Shown here: one piece after another, positions 21,249 to 31,300 of the stretch
How positions within the stretch are numbered: position 1 is the first letter of the stretch
Layout: each line of letters opens with the position of its first letter
Source: Heterohyrax brucei
Taxonomy: Eukaryota > Chordata > Mammalia > Hyracoidea > Procaviidae
Assembly (NCBI GenBank): GCA_028571685.1
Contig: CM053154.1
Location: 2,972,001 to 3,036,000 of the forward strand
Reading direction: 5' to 3'
Length of the DNA stretch: 64,000 bases
The notes under the pieces: generated by a model
What the model was told of the DNA's origin: nothing
The model's database searches: none
The model's input: only the letters and a program-made list of their open reading frames with translations
Position numbers and translations under genes: made by a program

Positions 21249-21445
21249 TTTTTTTTAATTATTTATTACGATTAAGTGAAAGTTTACAGTCCAAGTCAAT
21301 TTGCCTAATAAACCTCCCCCAACACCCGCCTCTCTGCAGCTCTACCTGCTCTCCTCACCCTGTGATAGCACCCTCTCCTCTTCTACTCAAACAATACTTG
21401 TCCCTTCCTCTCCACCCTCTCCTCACCCCTCTAAACAAACCAATA
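21249..21445 (-). mobile_element. L1 3' UTR end fragment
   Basis: A T-run followed by TTATTACGATTAAGTGAAAG is the reverse of an L1 poly(A) end. Blocks such as CTCTGCAGCTCTACCTGCTC and TGTGATAGCACCCTCTCCTC match the reverse of the 3' UTR ending at 58160. Short 5'-truncated insertion abutting the next mariner-derived element. Confidence 0.7.
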
Positions 21446-21460
21446 GGACAGCCTCATATA

Positions 21461-22014
21461 CGGTCTGGCAATTAAGTCCGTGAACTTAGTTGTTCAAGTG
21501 TGACATACGTCACTGATAAATATCATTACGGTCACCTTATAAGTACTTCCCTTGGGAAACTATGTACTTATACCAGTGTCCCAGTCCAATCTTTAGAGCA
21601 ATTTTGCAACTCTTTCTGGAATGGCCATTTTGCACAGCGGCACGGTGGCAAGTTCACAAACTTAATCGTACAGTTATCTGTGAGGGAGTTTTTAGCCAGT
21701 AAGCAAAACCAGTGTTTTGCAGCACCCACCGTACTCACCTGATCTGGTCCCCAGTGACTTTTTTCTTTCCCCAAAGACAAAAGAAGTATGAAAAAGACAT
21801 TTTGATGGCATTCAGGACGTCAAGGGTAATATGACGACAGCTCTGATGGCCATTTCAGGAAAAGAGTTCCAAAATTGCTGTGAAGGGCGGACTAGGTGCT
21901 GGCATCAGTGCATAGCTTCCCAAGGGGAGGACTAGAAAGGTGACTAGAGTGATATTCAGCAATCAGGTGTGTAGCACTTTTTCTAGGATGAGCTTGTGAA
22001 CTTACTTGGCAGTC
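21461..22014 (+). mobile_element. fold-back mariner-derived element, copy 2
   Basis: Left end GGTCTGGCAATTAAGTCCGT and right end GCTTGTGAACTTACTTGGCA are inverted. Left module (21461-about 21672): antisense mariner 3' end (GAGCAATTTTGCAACTCTTT) followed by an antisense 5' end (GGTGGCAAGTTCACAAACTT). Right module: sense transposase 3' part (CTGTGAGGGAGTTTTTAGCC, TCACCTGATCTGGTCCCCAG) to the 3' terminal repeat. The arms 21461-21628 and 21859-22014 are mutually complementary. Same junction as copies 1 and 3. Confidence 0.88.
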
Positions 22015-22391
22015 ATTATACATAGTAAATCATGATGTGCACATGCCACCTGCATCACGGTGTGTCTGCAGGTCCAGTCTATTCTTTGCCCAAAGCATTG
22101 GCTTCAGTACTGGTTTCACCTCTGAGCTAGCTCAAGTCTAGGCCCCGTGTTCTCAGGCTTAAAAGTCTCCATTGAGTCAAACAATATTCTTGCTAATCAG
22201 TGAAAGCCGTTTTGCATTAAGCATTGTGTTCTTTTGAAGAATTATCTGTGTGTAGTCAGTTTTGAGAAAACAGACTCCAGGACCAGACTGGAAGCTGGGT
22301 TTTAGGGTAAGCTTTTCTTTGAGGAAACATTGTTCTGGCCCCATTTTCATGGCAAAGCCACCAGATAGGGCAGGAGAATCTTCGAGGGATC
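22015..22391. other. intergenic, nothing recognised
   Basis: No supportable element. Sequence leads into a partial SINE head. Confidence 0.45.
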
Positions 22392-22450
22392 CTGCTGGTG
22401 CAGTGGTTAAGAGCTTACTGCGGCCAAAAGGGTAGCCGTCTGGATCTGAT
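22392..22450 (+). mobile_element. AfroSINE head fragment
   Basis: GATCCTGCTGGTGCAGTGGT, then TAAGAGCTTACTG and GGCCAAAAGGGTAGCCGTCT match the tRNA-like head only. Confidence 0.6.
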
Positions 22451-22454
22451 AGGG

Positions 22455-23095
22455 TTAATAGCTGTAGAAAAATTCTTAGCTAACTTCTTAACACTTAAAC
22501 CTCTTTGCCTTTAGGAATGCTGACACACAGAGAACACTGTAACCCTCCTTCTGACTGAAACTCATGAAGAGGTTCAGATGGTTTTCCCAAGTTCCTGTTC
22601 AGACAGAGCGACACCAGTTGGCAGCCCAGTAGCAAATACGGGACACCCTGGTGGCAGAGGTTAAGTGCTACTGTTGCTGACCAAAAGGTGGGCAGTTCGA
22701 ATCTACCAGGCGCTCCTTGGAAACTCTACAGGGGCAGTTCTACTCTGTCCTATAGGGTCGCCATGAGTCAGAATCGACTCAGCTGCAACTGGTCGGTTTT
22801 TTGAGATAAACAACACAGGTCCTGAAAAAATATAGTCAAACTGCAGACATCAAGGACAACTGGTCTTGAAATAAAGAAACTATTTCTCCACCAACCTCTT
22901 CTCTGAATACTCGCATGCCTGTCCCCCCCCCCCAAATGCTTCTATAAAACTATAAAACTCATGAGCCTGCACTGAGATGTTCAGATGTTTTTGAGGGTGC
23001 TAACCACTATCTTCTCAGGCTTCTGGCCATCTGAGTAAAGAAAGCCCCTTTGAAAGCTCAATCCGTGTCTCCGCACATTGCCTTAGTAGCAACAG
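22455..23095 (+). mobile_element. putative ERV LTR interrupted by a SINE
   Basis: The 3' part has TATA-like TATAAAACTATAAAACTCAT (22946-22965), a signal-like GAGTAAAGAAAGC, and GAAAGCTCAATCCGTGTCTC, an arrangement resembling class I ERV LTR ends. The 5' part lies left of a SINE at 22646-22802. No internal genes. Family assignment is tentative, and the left border is uncertain. Confidence 0.4.
22646..22802 (+). mobile_element. AfroSINE-type SINE
   Basis: Well-preserved forward copy: ACACCCTGGTGGCAGAGGTT, GCAGTTCGAATCTACCAGGC, GTTCTACTCTGTCCTATAGG, GAGTCAGAATCGACTCAGCT. Confidence 0.95.
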
Positions 23096-23105
23096 ACAGC
23101 ATGAG

Positions 23106-23236
23106 TCCACAACCAGGTCTTTCCAGTAATGAATCCACCACTTGCTCCTTGGAAATCCTAGGGGGCAGTTCTACTCTGTCCCACAGGGCTGCTGTGAGAT
23201 GGAATGAATTCAATGGCAGTGGGTTTAAAGACTCTT
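23106..23236 (+). mobile_element. AfroSINE-type SINE, head missing
   Basis: Starts within the middle: AATCCACCACTTGCTCCTTG, GGGCAGTTCTACTCTGTCCC, ending GAATTCAATGGCAGTGGGTT. Confidence 0.8.
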
Positions 23237-23364
23237 TGAAAGTTCTCTCATCTTCAGAACACTGTAACTCCTCAGAGATGTTGCCCAATTTGTAAATTGT
23301 AAATTAAATAAACCTGAAATCGATTAATATTATTGGTTTAGTAGGATTTGGGGTTTAACTGGTG

Positions 23365-23518
23365 TGCACCAACACGTACAAGGGATGCCAGCAGCACGAT
23401 TCGTAAGTACCTAGCTGTTGAACAAAACCTTGGCAGTTGCAACCCCCATGGGGAAGTTCTAGTCTGTCCCATAGGGTGGCTGTGACTTAGAACTGACTTC
23501 ACAGCTAAGAGTTTGGGT
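23365..23518 (+). mobile_element. AfroSINE-type SINE, decayed
   Basis: CTAGCTGTTGAACAAAACCT, CCCCATGGGGAAGTTCTAGT, CTGTCCCATAGGGTGGCTGT and CTTAGAACTGACTTCACAGC match diverged SINE blocks. Confidence 0.65.
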
Positions 23519-24429
23519 GCTGGTATATACAGGGACATGGTGCTCTTTGGCCTTCCAAAGCTCTTGTGCACAGCTGACCACATTTATCATCCATCCTGCG
23601 CCAGGTTGATGATGTGAATACCGTGCTTTTAAGCTGAGACACGGCCCAGGTCTCTGCTGGGAAGGGGCAGTACCAGGACTCAGGCAAGGCATTCCAGTTC
23701 CAGACTCAAACTCACCTCTCTCCCATCCCATTCCCCCATTCCCCCATCCCCGCGATGTCGTCCATACCCTGGACGTTGGGGGCCAGAGGGGGCAACAGTC
23801 CTTGTCGTGTAAAATTTCCAGGGAGATTGACTTGGCCAGATACAGCGACTGTGGAATGACCCGCCCTTCTGCCCCAGGTACCGCTCAAAAGCCGGAAAAC
23901 ACAATGGAAGAAGCAGCACCATGTGGCTGACTTGGGCCTCCCTCCCCAAGCCAGGGTCCTGCTGGTGGTTGACCTTCTGCTAGTTCCATTTGTGCACATC
24001 CTTTAGTCAACTTCTATTCTGTCTTTCAGAGCTCCGGGGATGCGTGGCCATTCAGTGTCCTCTCCCCAGGAGCCAGGGATGGCTCTCCCAGCCCACCAGC
24101 AGCCACAAAAGTAGCTTGAGAGCAAGATTAGGACACTTAGGATTTTCAGAGAGACCTCTGGCAGGGGCCAGGAAGCTGGACCTTTGGGCACAAGAAGCCA
24201 GGGTGCTAGCCTGGGAGAGGGGAAGCCCCAGAGAGGGCCGTGGGGGGCTTCCTGAGCTTTCTCACAGCCGTGATTAGATCCCCAAGGTGTGCTCACTGAC
24301 AGGTTTAAAGTCAGCAGTCGCTGGGAGGTGTGTCTGTCCGTCTGCATTGTCAGCATTTTACCGGGTGATGACAGCATTTATTGGGTGTCCGGTATGTACC
24401 AAGCACTGCTCCTGATTAGGCGAGGAAAC
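23519..24429. other. intergenic, nothing recognised
   Basis: About 0.9 kb of mixed sequence. A MIR-like start (CAGCATTTATTGGGTGTCCG) lies at about 24370-24415. No exon recognised. Confidence 0.45.
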
Positions 24430-25380
24430 CTTTAGCCACGTGCGTTGCATGATGGGTCGTTCGTTCAAGGGACCCAGGGCCACGCGGACACAGATAACTT
24501 ACCTGGTCCCGGGAATGAAGCCGGGGAGGGGCCATTCTCACGCGACCGGGTCTTTGTAAACCCGGTGGCTGGGCCCAGCGCGCGGACGCTAACCGGGAGG
24601 CCAGCAGCTCCCCCCCACCAGGCGCCCCTTGGGCAGTTCTACCCCCTCCCACAGGGTCGCTCGGAGTCGGAATTGAGTGCACGGCAGAGGGTTTACCAAG
24701 AGGCTCTGAGAAGCGCAGAGGGATCTCGGGAGAAATGGGGCGAGGAGCAGTTTTCCGTGAGTAAATTGCGGATTCCGACACGTTGTTCCTCAAGTAAAAT
24801 GCCCGGCGTTTCCCTTCTTTTAGGGGTCTCCCACCCCGGCTACCCTACCCCGCAGGCCGGTGGGGAGGAATCCCGGCCAGAGGAACTCTTTTCCTTGGGA
24901 ATTTCTCCTTGGCCATGCTAACGGAGCCCCCCGCGGAGAAACAGTCAAGCGCTAAGCAGCCGAAGGACGTCTGCTTTCATTGCTCTTCTCAAGCTGTGAT
25001 CACATCTCCGCCAGGCACTCTGAAAAGCATCAACGAGCGAGCGCTCCTGTCTTTGCCGAGCCCACGCGGTCAGGGACGCCGGAGACCCGACGGCTCCCGC
25101 GGGCGCAGGGGCGGCGACGGCAGGGCCGCGGGCCGCAGGGCGCTGGGGAGGAGGGGAGCCCAGGGGCGCGGGCCCCCGGGGGGACGGCAGAGGGGGAGCA
25201 GGACCTCGAGGGGATCCAGGTCCGGAGTGGACCTCCACCCACTCCTGCTGGTTGCACGCTGAGGGGCTCCCCTGGGCCGGGGGAACCGGAAAGGCAGACG
25301 GTCACAGGCCCCAGCGCAGTCCTCCGGGGTAGCTCCACCGCCCTGTCCATTTGCTTTCCCGTCCCCAGACAGCGATTAGA
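24430..25380. promoter_or_regulatory. CpG-rich block between GLRX3 and C10orf143
   Basis: CpG density rises from about 24440 and peaks at 25040-25260 (CGGCGACGG, GCCGCGGGCCGC, GGGGCGCGGGCCC). It is not attached to a recognised first exon. It may be an alternative promoter, a long non-coding RNA promoter or an orphan CpG island. Open frames here look like GC-rich chance frames. Confidence 0.6.
24553..24700 (+). mobile_element. CpG-rich AfroSINE-type SINE in a CpG island
   Basis: Forward copy in unusual GC-rich form: AAACCCGGTGGCTGGGCCCA, GCGCGGACGCTAACCGGGAG, ACCAGGCGCCCCTTGGGCAG, GGGTCGCTCGGAGTCGGAAT, TGCACGGCAGAGGGTTT. It keeps or has gained more CpG than other copies in the window. Confidence 0.82.
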
Positions 25381-26493
25381 ACGGATGGGCTCCCACTAAG
25401 CCACGCTGGGACCTGAGGGACACAGGATCAAACCGGACAGCCAGCTCTTTCCATCTTAGCCCCGGCCACCTTGGGCTTGGATCCCACCCGTCTGATAAGC
25501 CGGGGCCAGCCTGGGATGCCGTAGCTGGTAGGCTGTGAGGTTTCCTCTGTCACCCCCCAGGACTCCTACACCGGGCCTAGGAACACACGTCAGCCAGTAT
25601 TCTGTGTTCTCTTCCTGCCGGGAGCTGCTTCTATGGGAAAAACTCCACATACATGCTTGCTGTAAAGGTTGTTTATGCCGCCACAGCTAGGTTTTTATTG
25701 GCAGTATTTTTGTCATGCTTGTTTGAGAAATAATTATTTTCGAAGAGAAGAAGAATTACGTATCCAGTAAGGCTCACTGTTTATTAGGGACCCCTGACAG
25801 CAACTCTGAGGGAAAAAGGATCTTGGAGCAGTGAGTGTACAATTTATGAGCAAGTTTATTTGTAAAACAGATTTCAAGACATACTTCATCTCGATCCTGC
25901 CAATAGAAAAACACATTCCATTTCTTTTCAGCTGAAGAGGGTGCTGTCCCTGTTTTTGCAGTAATCCAGTTTCGGTCAGCAGATAAGATTATCTAGGTAA
26001 GTCTGTACTCACTAATCTAATTTAGCATTTGGTAGGAGGTTGTGGGGTTGCTATACAAAAAAGAAAAAAAAAAGGATGTGCTCACGACACTCCAGAACAA
26101 ATGCACACAGGAAACGCTGTTCATAAACAGTAACCCAGTTGCCACAATCTCCAAAAACTACTTCGTTCTAATCATTTTCAACGTGACCTTAATGGCTTAC
26201 AATTGCCCAGGGAACAAAACTTCTTTTGGGAGTGGACCATTGGGGCTCCACTCCGGTTTGAATGCCAGCCTTCTTCTCGGGCTGCCCGGGAGCAGACGAG
26301 ACAGGCTGGAGCGCAGGGCCGGTTCCCCAGCTGTAGGCGGTGTCTGCACCCATGAAGGCTGGGGAAGGAGTGTCCTTTGCTGAGGGGTTTTTTTATTTCC
26401 TCTTGAGGAACCACGACTGATCATTAGCACAGACAGGTTCTCTGTCTACAGAGGCTCCCGCTGACCCACCAGAAACATGCTTTTTCCTGGCCT
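25381..26493. other. intergenic, nothing recognised
   Basis: Leaves the CpG-rich block and becomes AT-rich, with an A-run at 26057-26074. No supportable gene or repeat. Confidence 0.5.
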
Positions 26494-26600
26494 GGTGCCA
26501 TGGTTAAGCCCTCGGCTGCTAACTGAAAGGTTGGTAGTTCAAACCCACCAGCCCCTCCGTGAAGATGATGGCACAGTCAGCTTGATGGTGACAGGTACTT
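26494..26600 (+). mobile_element. AfroSINE head fragment
   Basis: GGCCTGGTGCCATGGTTAAG, CTCGGCTGCTAACTGAAAGG and AGTTCAAACCCACCAGCCCC match the tRNA-like head. The 3' half is diverged. Confidence 0.75.
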
Positions 26601-26654
26601 TCATGAATGAGAGACCTTCATGGGTCATTCAAGCACATACACCGAAAAGGAAAG

Positions 26655-26862
26655 GACAAAACCAACCTTGTTGCTATGAAGTCCCCCCTGACTGACAGCG
26701 GCACTGCAGGACAAAGTGAAGCTGTCCCGTAGGGAGCCAACGCTGAAACCTGGACTGAAGCCATCAGCCACCTCTTTCTCTCGAGGAGTGGCCCGTGGGT
26801 TCTGACTGCTGACTGTTTGGTTGGCAGGTTAGAGCTTCGCCACTGCACCACCAGGCTCCACA
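26655..26862 (-). mobile_element. AfroSINE-type SINE, longer subtype
   Basis: Reverse copy with the extra block CACCTCTTTCTCTCGAGGAG before GTGGGTTCTGACTGCTGACT and CACTGCACCACCAGGCTCC. Confidence 0.78.
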
Positions 26863-26887
26863 GGGACATAGATTACACAAGTGCTGT

Positions 26888-27042
26888 AAAAATCTCACGG
26901 TTATGGATCGATTCCAACTCGTGGTGACCTACAGGGCAGAGTGGAACTGCCCCACAGTTTCCAAGAGTGCCTGGTGGACTCCAACTGCTGACCTTTTGGT
27001 TAGCAGCTGTAGCATCCAACCACTGTGTGCCACCATGGTTTC
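26888..27042 (-). mobile_element. AfroSINE-type SINE
   Basis: Reverse copy: GGTTATGGATCGATTCCAAC, GAACTGCCCCACAGTTTCCA, CTGCTGACCTTTTGGTTAGC, ending GTGCCACCATGGTTTC. Confidence 0.9.
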
Positions 27043-27049
27043 TCTCTGT

Positions 27050-27082
27050 CTCACACACACACACACACACACACATACACAC
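27050..27082. repeat. (CA)n microsatellite
   Basis: About 13 uninterrupted CA units, then CATACACACATG. Confidence 0.95.
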
Positions 27083-27165
27083 ATGTTCCTTAGTGGTGCA
27101 AATGGTTCAGCGCTTGACTAGCCAGAGTGAGCAGCTCACACGTACCCAGAGACACCTTGGAGGTA
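27083..27165 (+). mobile_element. AfroSINE head fragment
   Basis: CCTTAGTGGTGCAAATGGTT, CAGCGCTTGACTAGCCAGAG and the box B-like region are SINE-head-like. The rest is lost before a TG repeat. Confidence 0.5.
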
Positions 27166-27206
27166 AGGGAATCAACTTGACAGCAACAACCTCCCGTGTG
27201 CAGGAA

Positions 27207-27262
27207 TGTAGGTCTGTGTGTGTGCGTCTGTGTGTGTGTGTGTGTACATACAGAGAGAGATG
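27207..27262. repeat. (TG)n microsatellite
   Basis: GTCTGTGTGTGTGCGTCTGT followed by about 10 TG units and ACATACAGAGAGAG. Confidence 0.9.
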
Positions 27263-27282
27263 TATGTGCATACATGCACACA

Positions 27283-27415
27283 AAAACCCTGGTGACACAG
27301 TGGTTAAGGTTGACAGTTTAAATCTACCAGGTACGCCTTAGAAACTCTATGGGACAGTTCTACTCTGTCCCCTAAAGTTGCCGTGAATTGGAATCGACTC
27401 AGTGGCAGTTGGTTT
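27283..27415 (+). mobile_element. AfroSINE-type SINE
   Basis: Forward copy: ACCCTGGTGACACAGTGGTT, GTTTAAATCTACCAGGTACG, GTTCTACTCTGTCCCCTAAA, GAATCGACTCAGTGGCAGTT. Confidence 0.9.
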
Positions 27416-27702
27416 TGATTTTGTGGTTTTCATACCTGCACACACACATACACGAAGACTCTCTGATGTGCGGACTTGCAAATTTCGCAGCCCCAGCCCC
27501 CCTCAGCTCACTGTCACACAAAGTCTCACACGGACCTTCATTTATGTGAAGGGTCAGTTCTCCAGGCAGTCACCCCAGATGTGACCCCTGAGCTCAGGTG
27601 ATCAACGTACGTGCTCAGAAGCAGCTGCACGATCTATTATTTTTCTTGAATCCAAATGCTGTATGTGGAAATGGGGCTGCGTGTGGACCCAGGTGTGTAC
27701 AA

Positions 27703-28240
27703 AGTCTGACGGTTACATCTGCAAACTTCATTGTTCTAAGTGCTACAGACTTCATTGCTAAATATCACCGTGGTCACCTTGTAAGTCCTCCCCTCGCGAA
27801 GCTATGCACCAATGCCAGCACCTAGTCCACCTTTCAAAGCAATTTTGGAACTCTTTCTGGAACGGCCACTACACACAGTGGCAAGTTCGCAAACTTCATT
27901 GTCTAGTTGTCTGTGAGGGAGTTTTTAGCCAGTAAACAAATGACTGTATTGGAACACCTTCCGTACTCACTTGATCTGGCCCCCAATGACTTTTTTGTGT
28001 AAAAATAAAGGAAATCTTGAATGCAAGACACTTTGATGACATTCAGGACATCAAGGGTAATATGATGACAGTTCTGATGGCCTTTCCAGAAAAAGACTTC
28101 CAGAATTTCTTTGAAGGGTGGACTAGGCACTGGCGTCAGTGAGTCACTTCCCGAGGGGAATACTTCAAATGTGACCATAGTGATATTCAGCACTGAGGTG
28201 TGTGGCACTTTTTCTGGGATGAGTTTGTGAACTTAATTCG
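27703..28240 (+). mobile_element. fold-back mariner-derived element, copy 3
   Basis: Left end GTCTGACGGTTACATCTGCA and right end GAGTTTGTGAACTTAATTCG are inverted. Antisense mariner 3' end with AAGCAATTTTGGAACTCTTT, antisense 5' end with GTGGCAAGTTCGCAAACTTC, the junction, then sense transposase 3' sequence (CTGTGAGGGAGTTTTTAGCC, GATCTGGCCCCCAATGACTT, GACATCAAGGGTAATATGAT) to the terminal repeat. Same plan and junction as copy 2. Confidence 0.88.
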
Positions 28241-29375
28241 TGTTTCTCGTGTGTGTGTTTCTCCTCACGTCCATTTCTGATCCTCTTGTAATTCTTGTTT
28301 CTAATCTAAGGAAGTAGATAAGCTGGCTTTCGTGTCACAAACCAGGCCACTTGTAAAATCGGAAGCAATTCTTCAGGACTAAAATACTCTAACCAGTCAG
28401 CTTCCTTCAGAGTGTGTGTCTCAGAACTCCTGGGTCAACCAGATCCCTTCCAGACAACTAGGTTCCACTGGTGTGCCTCCTCTAGGCCACATGGACCTGC
28501 TATCTCCCTGACCTGGGTGCCCTCTCCCACGAAACTTGTGGAGGGTGATGTGACCCGCCATGTGGACATGCAGCATGTCTGGCCGGGTGCAAGGGCGCAG
28601 GGACGGTGGTGGCTCTTCCCCATCTGTAGGAGGAGGAGGGTAGGCAGTTCTGTAGGAGGGATGCAGGGTAGACAGCTCGGGGCCGACTGAGCACACACGC
28701 AGATGCACACACACACATGCACACACACACAGCCCTAAGGGACACGGCTCAGGGGCACACATGTAACAGCAATCTGAAGTGTGTCCAGAGCAAGGACACA
28801 AAGGGGTTCTCTAATGCGCTACCTGACTGGCTCAACTTTAGTTACATTGATAATCATAATAGTCTCGTAATTGCCAAAATTCCTCTCAGTTGGCCGCCCT
28901 CAGTGACTTCCCATCTTCCCATTCTCTCTCATCGTCTCTGTCCTCTAGAGGATGACTTGGGTGTTTCTCCCCAGGTTCAGGACAAGAGAAAACAAAATCG
29001 TCTCTCTTTTTTATTATCTGAGATCTGTTTTCTTGACCTTTTCCAGGAGGCTTCCAGCCTGGGGACATTTGCCACCAGCAGCGACTCTGCTGTGGCTCCT
29101 GTGGGCTGGGCAAGGAATGATGTTGGGTCATGCCTTGCCCAGGGCACCGACAGGACGCGGGGCACTTGTGCCTGCAGCCGCTCCACGGGAGGCTCAGGAC
29201 CAGGATCGAGAAGGAGCAAAATCTGATAACCTGGGAGGACAGGCAGGGCTTTGGATTTGCTTCAGACTCGGAAGGAATCACAGCACAGTCCTGGTTTCCT
29301 GGCCCGCAGCTGGTTTAGAAGGTTGGGCTTATTTTTCTCTTCTACAATCACTGGCTTTAAAGAACAAGCAATTTC
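28241..29375. other. intergenic, mostly unrecognised
   Basis: Contains a (CA)n tract at 28691-28734. Long frames on both strands around 28720-29400 have no recognised domain or splice sites. Confidence 0.45.
28691..28734. repeat. (CA)n microsatellite, interrupted
   Basis: CACACACGCAGATGCACACA and two further ACACAC runs. Confidence 0.9.
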
Positions 29376-29484
29376 CAAATCCATTGCCATTGGGTTGATT
29401 CCAATTCAGAGACCCTACAGGACGGAGAACAGACCCACAAGGGTTCAAAGGAGTGGCGGGTGGATTCAAACCGCTAACTTTTGG
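29376..29484 (-). mobile_element. AfroSINE-type SINE, head missing
   Basis: Reverse copy: ATCCATTGCCATTGGGTTGA, TTCCAATTCAGAGACCCTAC, TGGATTCAAACCGCTAACTT, broken after TTTTGG. Confidence 0.82.
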
Positions 29485-29741
29485 CAATTAAAAAAAGAAT
29501 TAAACCCCCAATTTTAAAAAGGTTCCAGGTCCCCTCTGCCCTGTACTGAGGACACATGAAAGTGTAGGTATGCAATGTCCTCGTGATGAAGCAGCTGTTT
29601 TCGCCTCCTTGCTGGGTACTTTCACGAGAACAAAGCAGGGCCTCCGTGGTAACTCCATCATTCGGCTGCATTTGTGTTAATGTCTGTTACCTGCTCAGGC
29701 ACATAAAATACACTTTATTTTAATCAGAAGACACATGTGGT
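29485..29741. other. intergenic, nothing recognised
   Basis: No supportable feature. Confidence 0.4.
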
Positions 29742-30225
29742 CAGGTGCTGTCGAGTCAGCTCTGACGCACAGCGACCCTGTGGACAACAGAGCACAACAC
29801 TGCTCGGCCTTGCCCCATGTGCGCAGTCGTTTCTATGCTTAACCCGTTGTTGCGGCCACTGTGTCAATCCATCTTGTCCTCTGACCCTCCACTCTACCAA
29901 TCACGATGTCCTTTTCCAGGGACTGATCCCTCCTGACATGTCCGAAGTATGTAAGAAGCAGTCTCGCCATCTTTGTCTCCAGGGAACACTGACTGTCCTT
30001 CTTCCAGAACAGATCTGTTTGTTCTTTTGGCAGTCCGTGGGACACTCAGTATTCTTTTCCAGCACAATTGAAAGGCATCACTTCTTCTGTCTTCTTTGTT
30101 CACGGCCCAGCTTCCGCATGCATACGATGCGATGGCTCAGGCGCACTTTAGTTTTCAAGGTGACACCTTCACTTGTCAATACTTTAAAGAGGTCCTTTGC
30201 AGCAGATTTTCCCAATTCAGTGCAT
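29742..30225 (-). mobile_element. RTE-clade LINE 3' fragment
   Basis: Reverse of RTE from its 3' end: CAGGTGCTGTCGAGTCAGCT, CGGCCACTGTGTCAATCCAT, GGACTGATCCCTCCTGACAT, CAGTCTCGCCATCTTTGTCT, GTTTTCAAGGTGACACCTTC, CTTTAAAGAGGTCCTTTGCA. Clear match in order to the other copies. Confidence 0.9.
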
Positions 30226-30914
30226 CTTAAAGACACATATCATTTTAAAAAAAATTGATGCCAGTGTTCTCTTTAGACTTTTAACTATGAAATACATCCT
30301 TTCTTCAGCTCCCATCTGCAGAAACAACTAAGAAATGAACAAGGAGAGACAGGAAAAGGCCTTCCTACAGTGGGAGGCAACTTTGTGAGACCCTGAAAAG
30401 TGCAGTCCGCCACAAAATGAGTCTGACCACTGTGCTGAGTGGGGGCTGAAGGACCCTGTGGGGAGTCAGAGCTCCACCAGCTCCCACCTGTCAGCAGTCA
30501 GGCCTCGAGCAGCCACCAGCTGCCACAGAGGGGATTGAGGGGCCGAGGAGCTCCCACTACCCCCAGAAGTCTATGCATTGTGGCCTGCGGCCGTCTTACC
30601 CTGCACCCTTCCACGTGGGACATAGTGCTGACTCCATGGGGACTGCACTGCCCGCCTAGGTTTTGTTTCTGTTGTCCCAAACACTCCATCCTCTTTCCCA
30701 TGCTGCTGAGGGCCCAGGTGTCCTCAGTCTGGATGAAGCTTCGTGGACTCCCACGCATGCTTACATGCATGGCTTCCACAAGCACGGCACAGTGAGAGGT
30801 GGCTGGACGGCCTTTAAGAACGTGTGTCCCGGCCACAGCTCTCCTGCCCTCTAGCACCAGGTTGTTAGGTCACCCCTTCTGCAGGACGGAGTTACTAGTG
30901 ACCTGACTGTTTGG
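30226..30914. other. intergenic, nothing recognised
   Basis: Mixed sequence between an RTE fragment and a SINE. No exon recognised. Confidence 0.5.
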
Positions 30915-31060
30915 AGCCCTGGTGGTGTGGTAGTTAAGTGCTCGGCTGCTAACAGAAAGGCTGGCAGTTCGAATCTACCAGGCACGCCTCGGAAACTCCA
31001 TGGAGGAATTCTCCTCTGTCTGGCAGGGTCACTATGAGTCAGAACCGACTCAAGAGAAGG
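30915..31060 (+). mobile_element. AfroSINE-type SINE
   Basis: Forward copy: GGAGCCCTGGTGGTGTGGTA, GCAGTTCGAATCTACCAGGC, GGGTCACTATGAGTCAGAAC. Confidence 0.92.
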
Positions 31061-31072
31061 GAAAAGAAAACA

Positions 31073-31213
31073 GAACCTGCTGCTGTTGCATCAGTTTTGA
31101 CTCACAGTCTGGAGGACAGAGTAGCACCAGCCCATAGAGTTTCCCAGGAGCGCCTGGTGGATTTGAACTGCTGACTTTCTGGTTAGCAGACACAGCACTT
31201 AAACACTATGCCC
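31073..31213 (-). mobile_element. AfroSINE-type SINE
   Basis: Reverse copy: CTGCTGCTGTTGCATCAGTT, AGGAGCGCCTGGTGGATTTG, TGGTTAGCAGACACAGCACT. Its right end meets an oppositely oriented SINE tail. Confidence 0.88.
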
Positions 31214-31300
31214 CTTGGAATCTCCATGGGCAGTTCTACACTGTCCTATAAGGTCACTGTGAGTCTCAATCACCTCGAGGGCAATGGGTTGCATTTGTTT
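31214..31300 (+). mobile_element. AfroSINE 3' part
   Basis: CCTTGGAATCTCCATGGGCA, GTTCTACACTGTCCTATAAG and TGGGTTGCATTTG in sense, directly after the reverse copy, forming an inverted pair. Confidence 0.8.
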
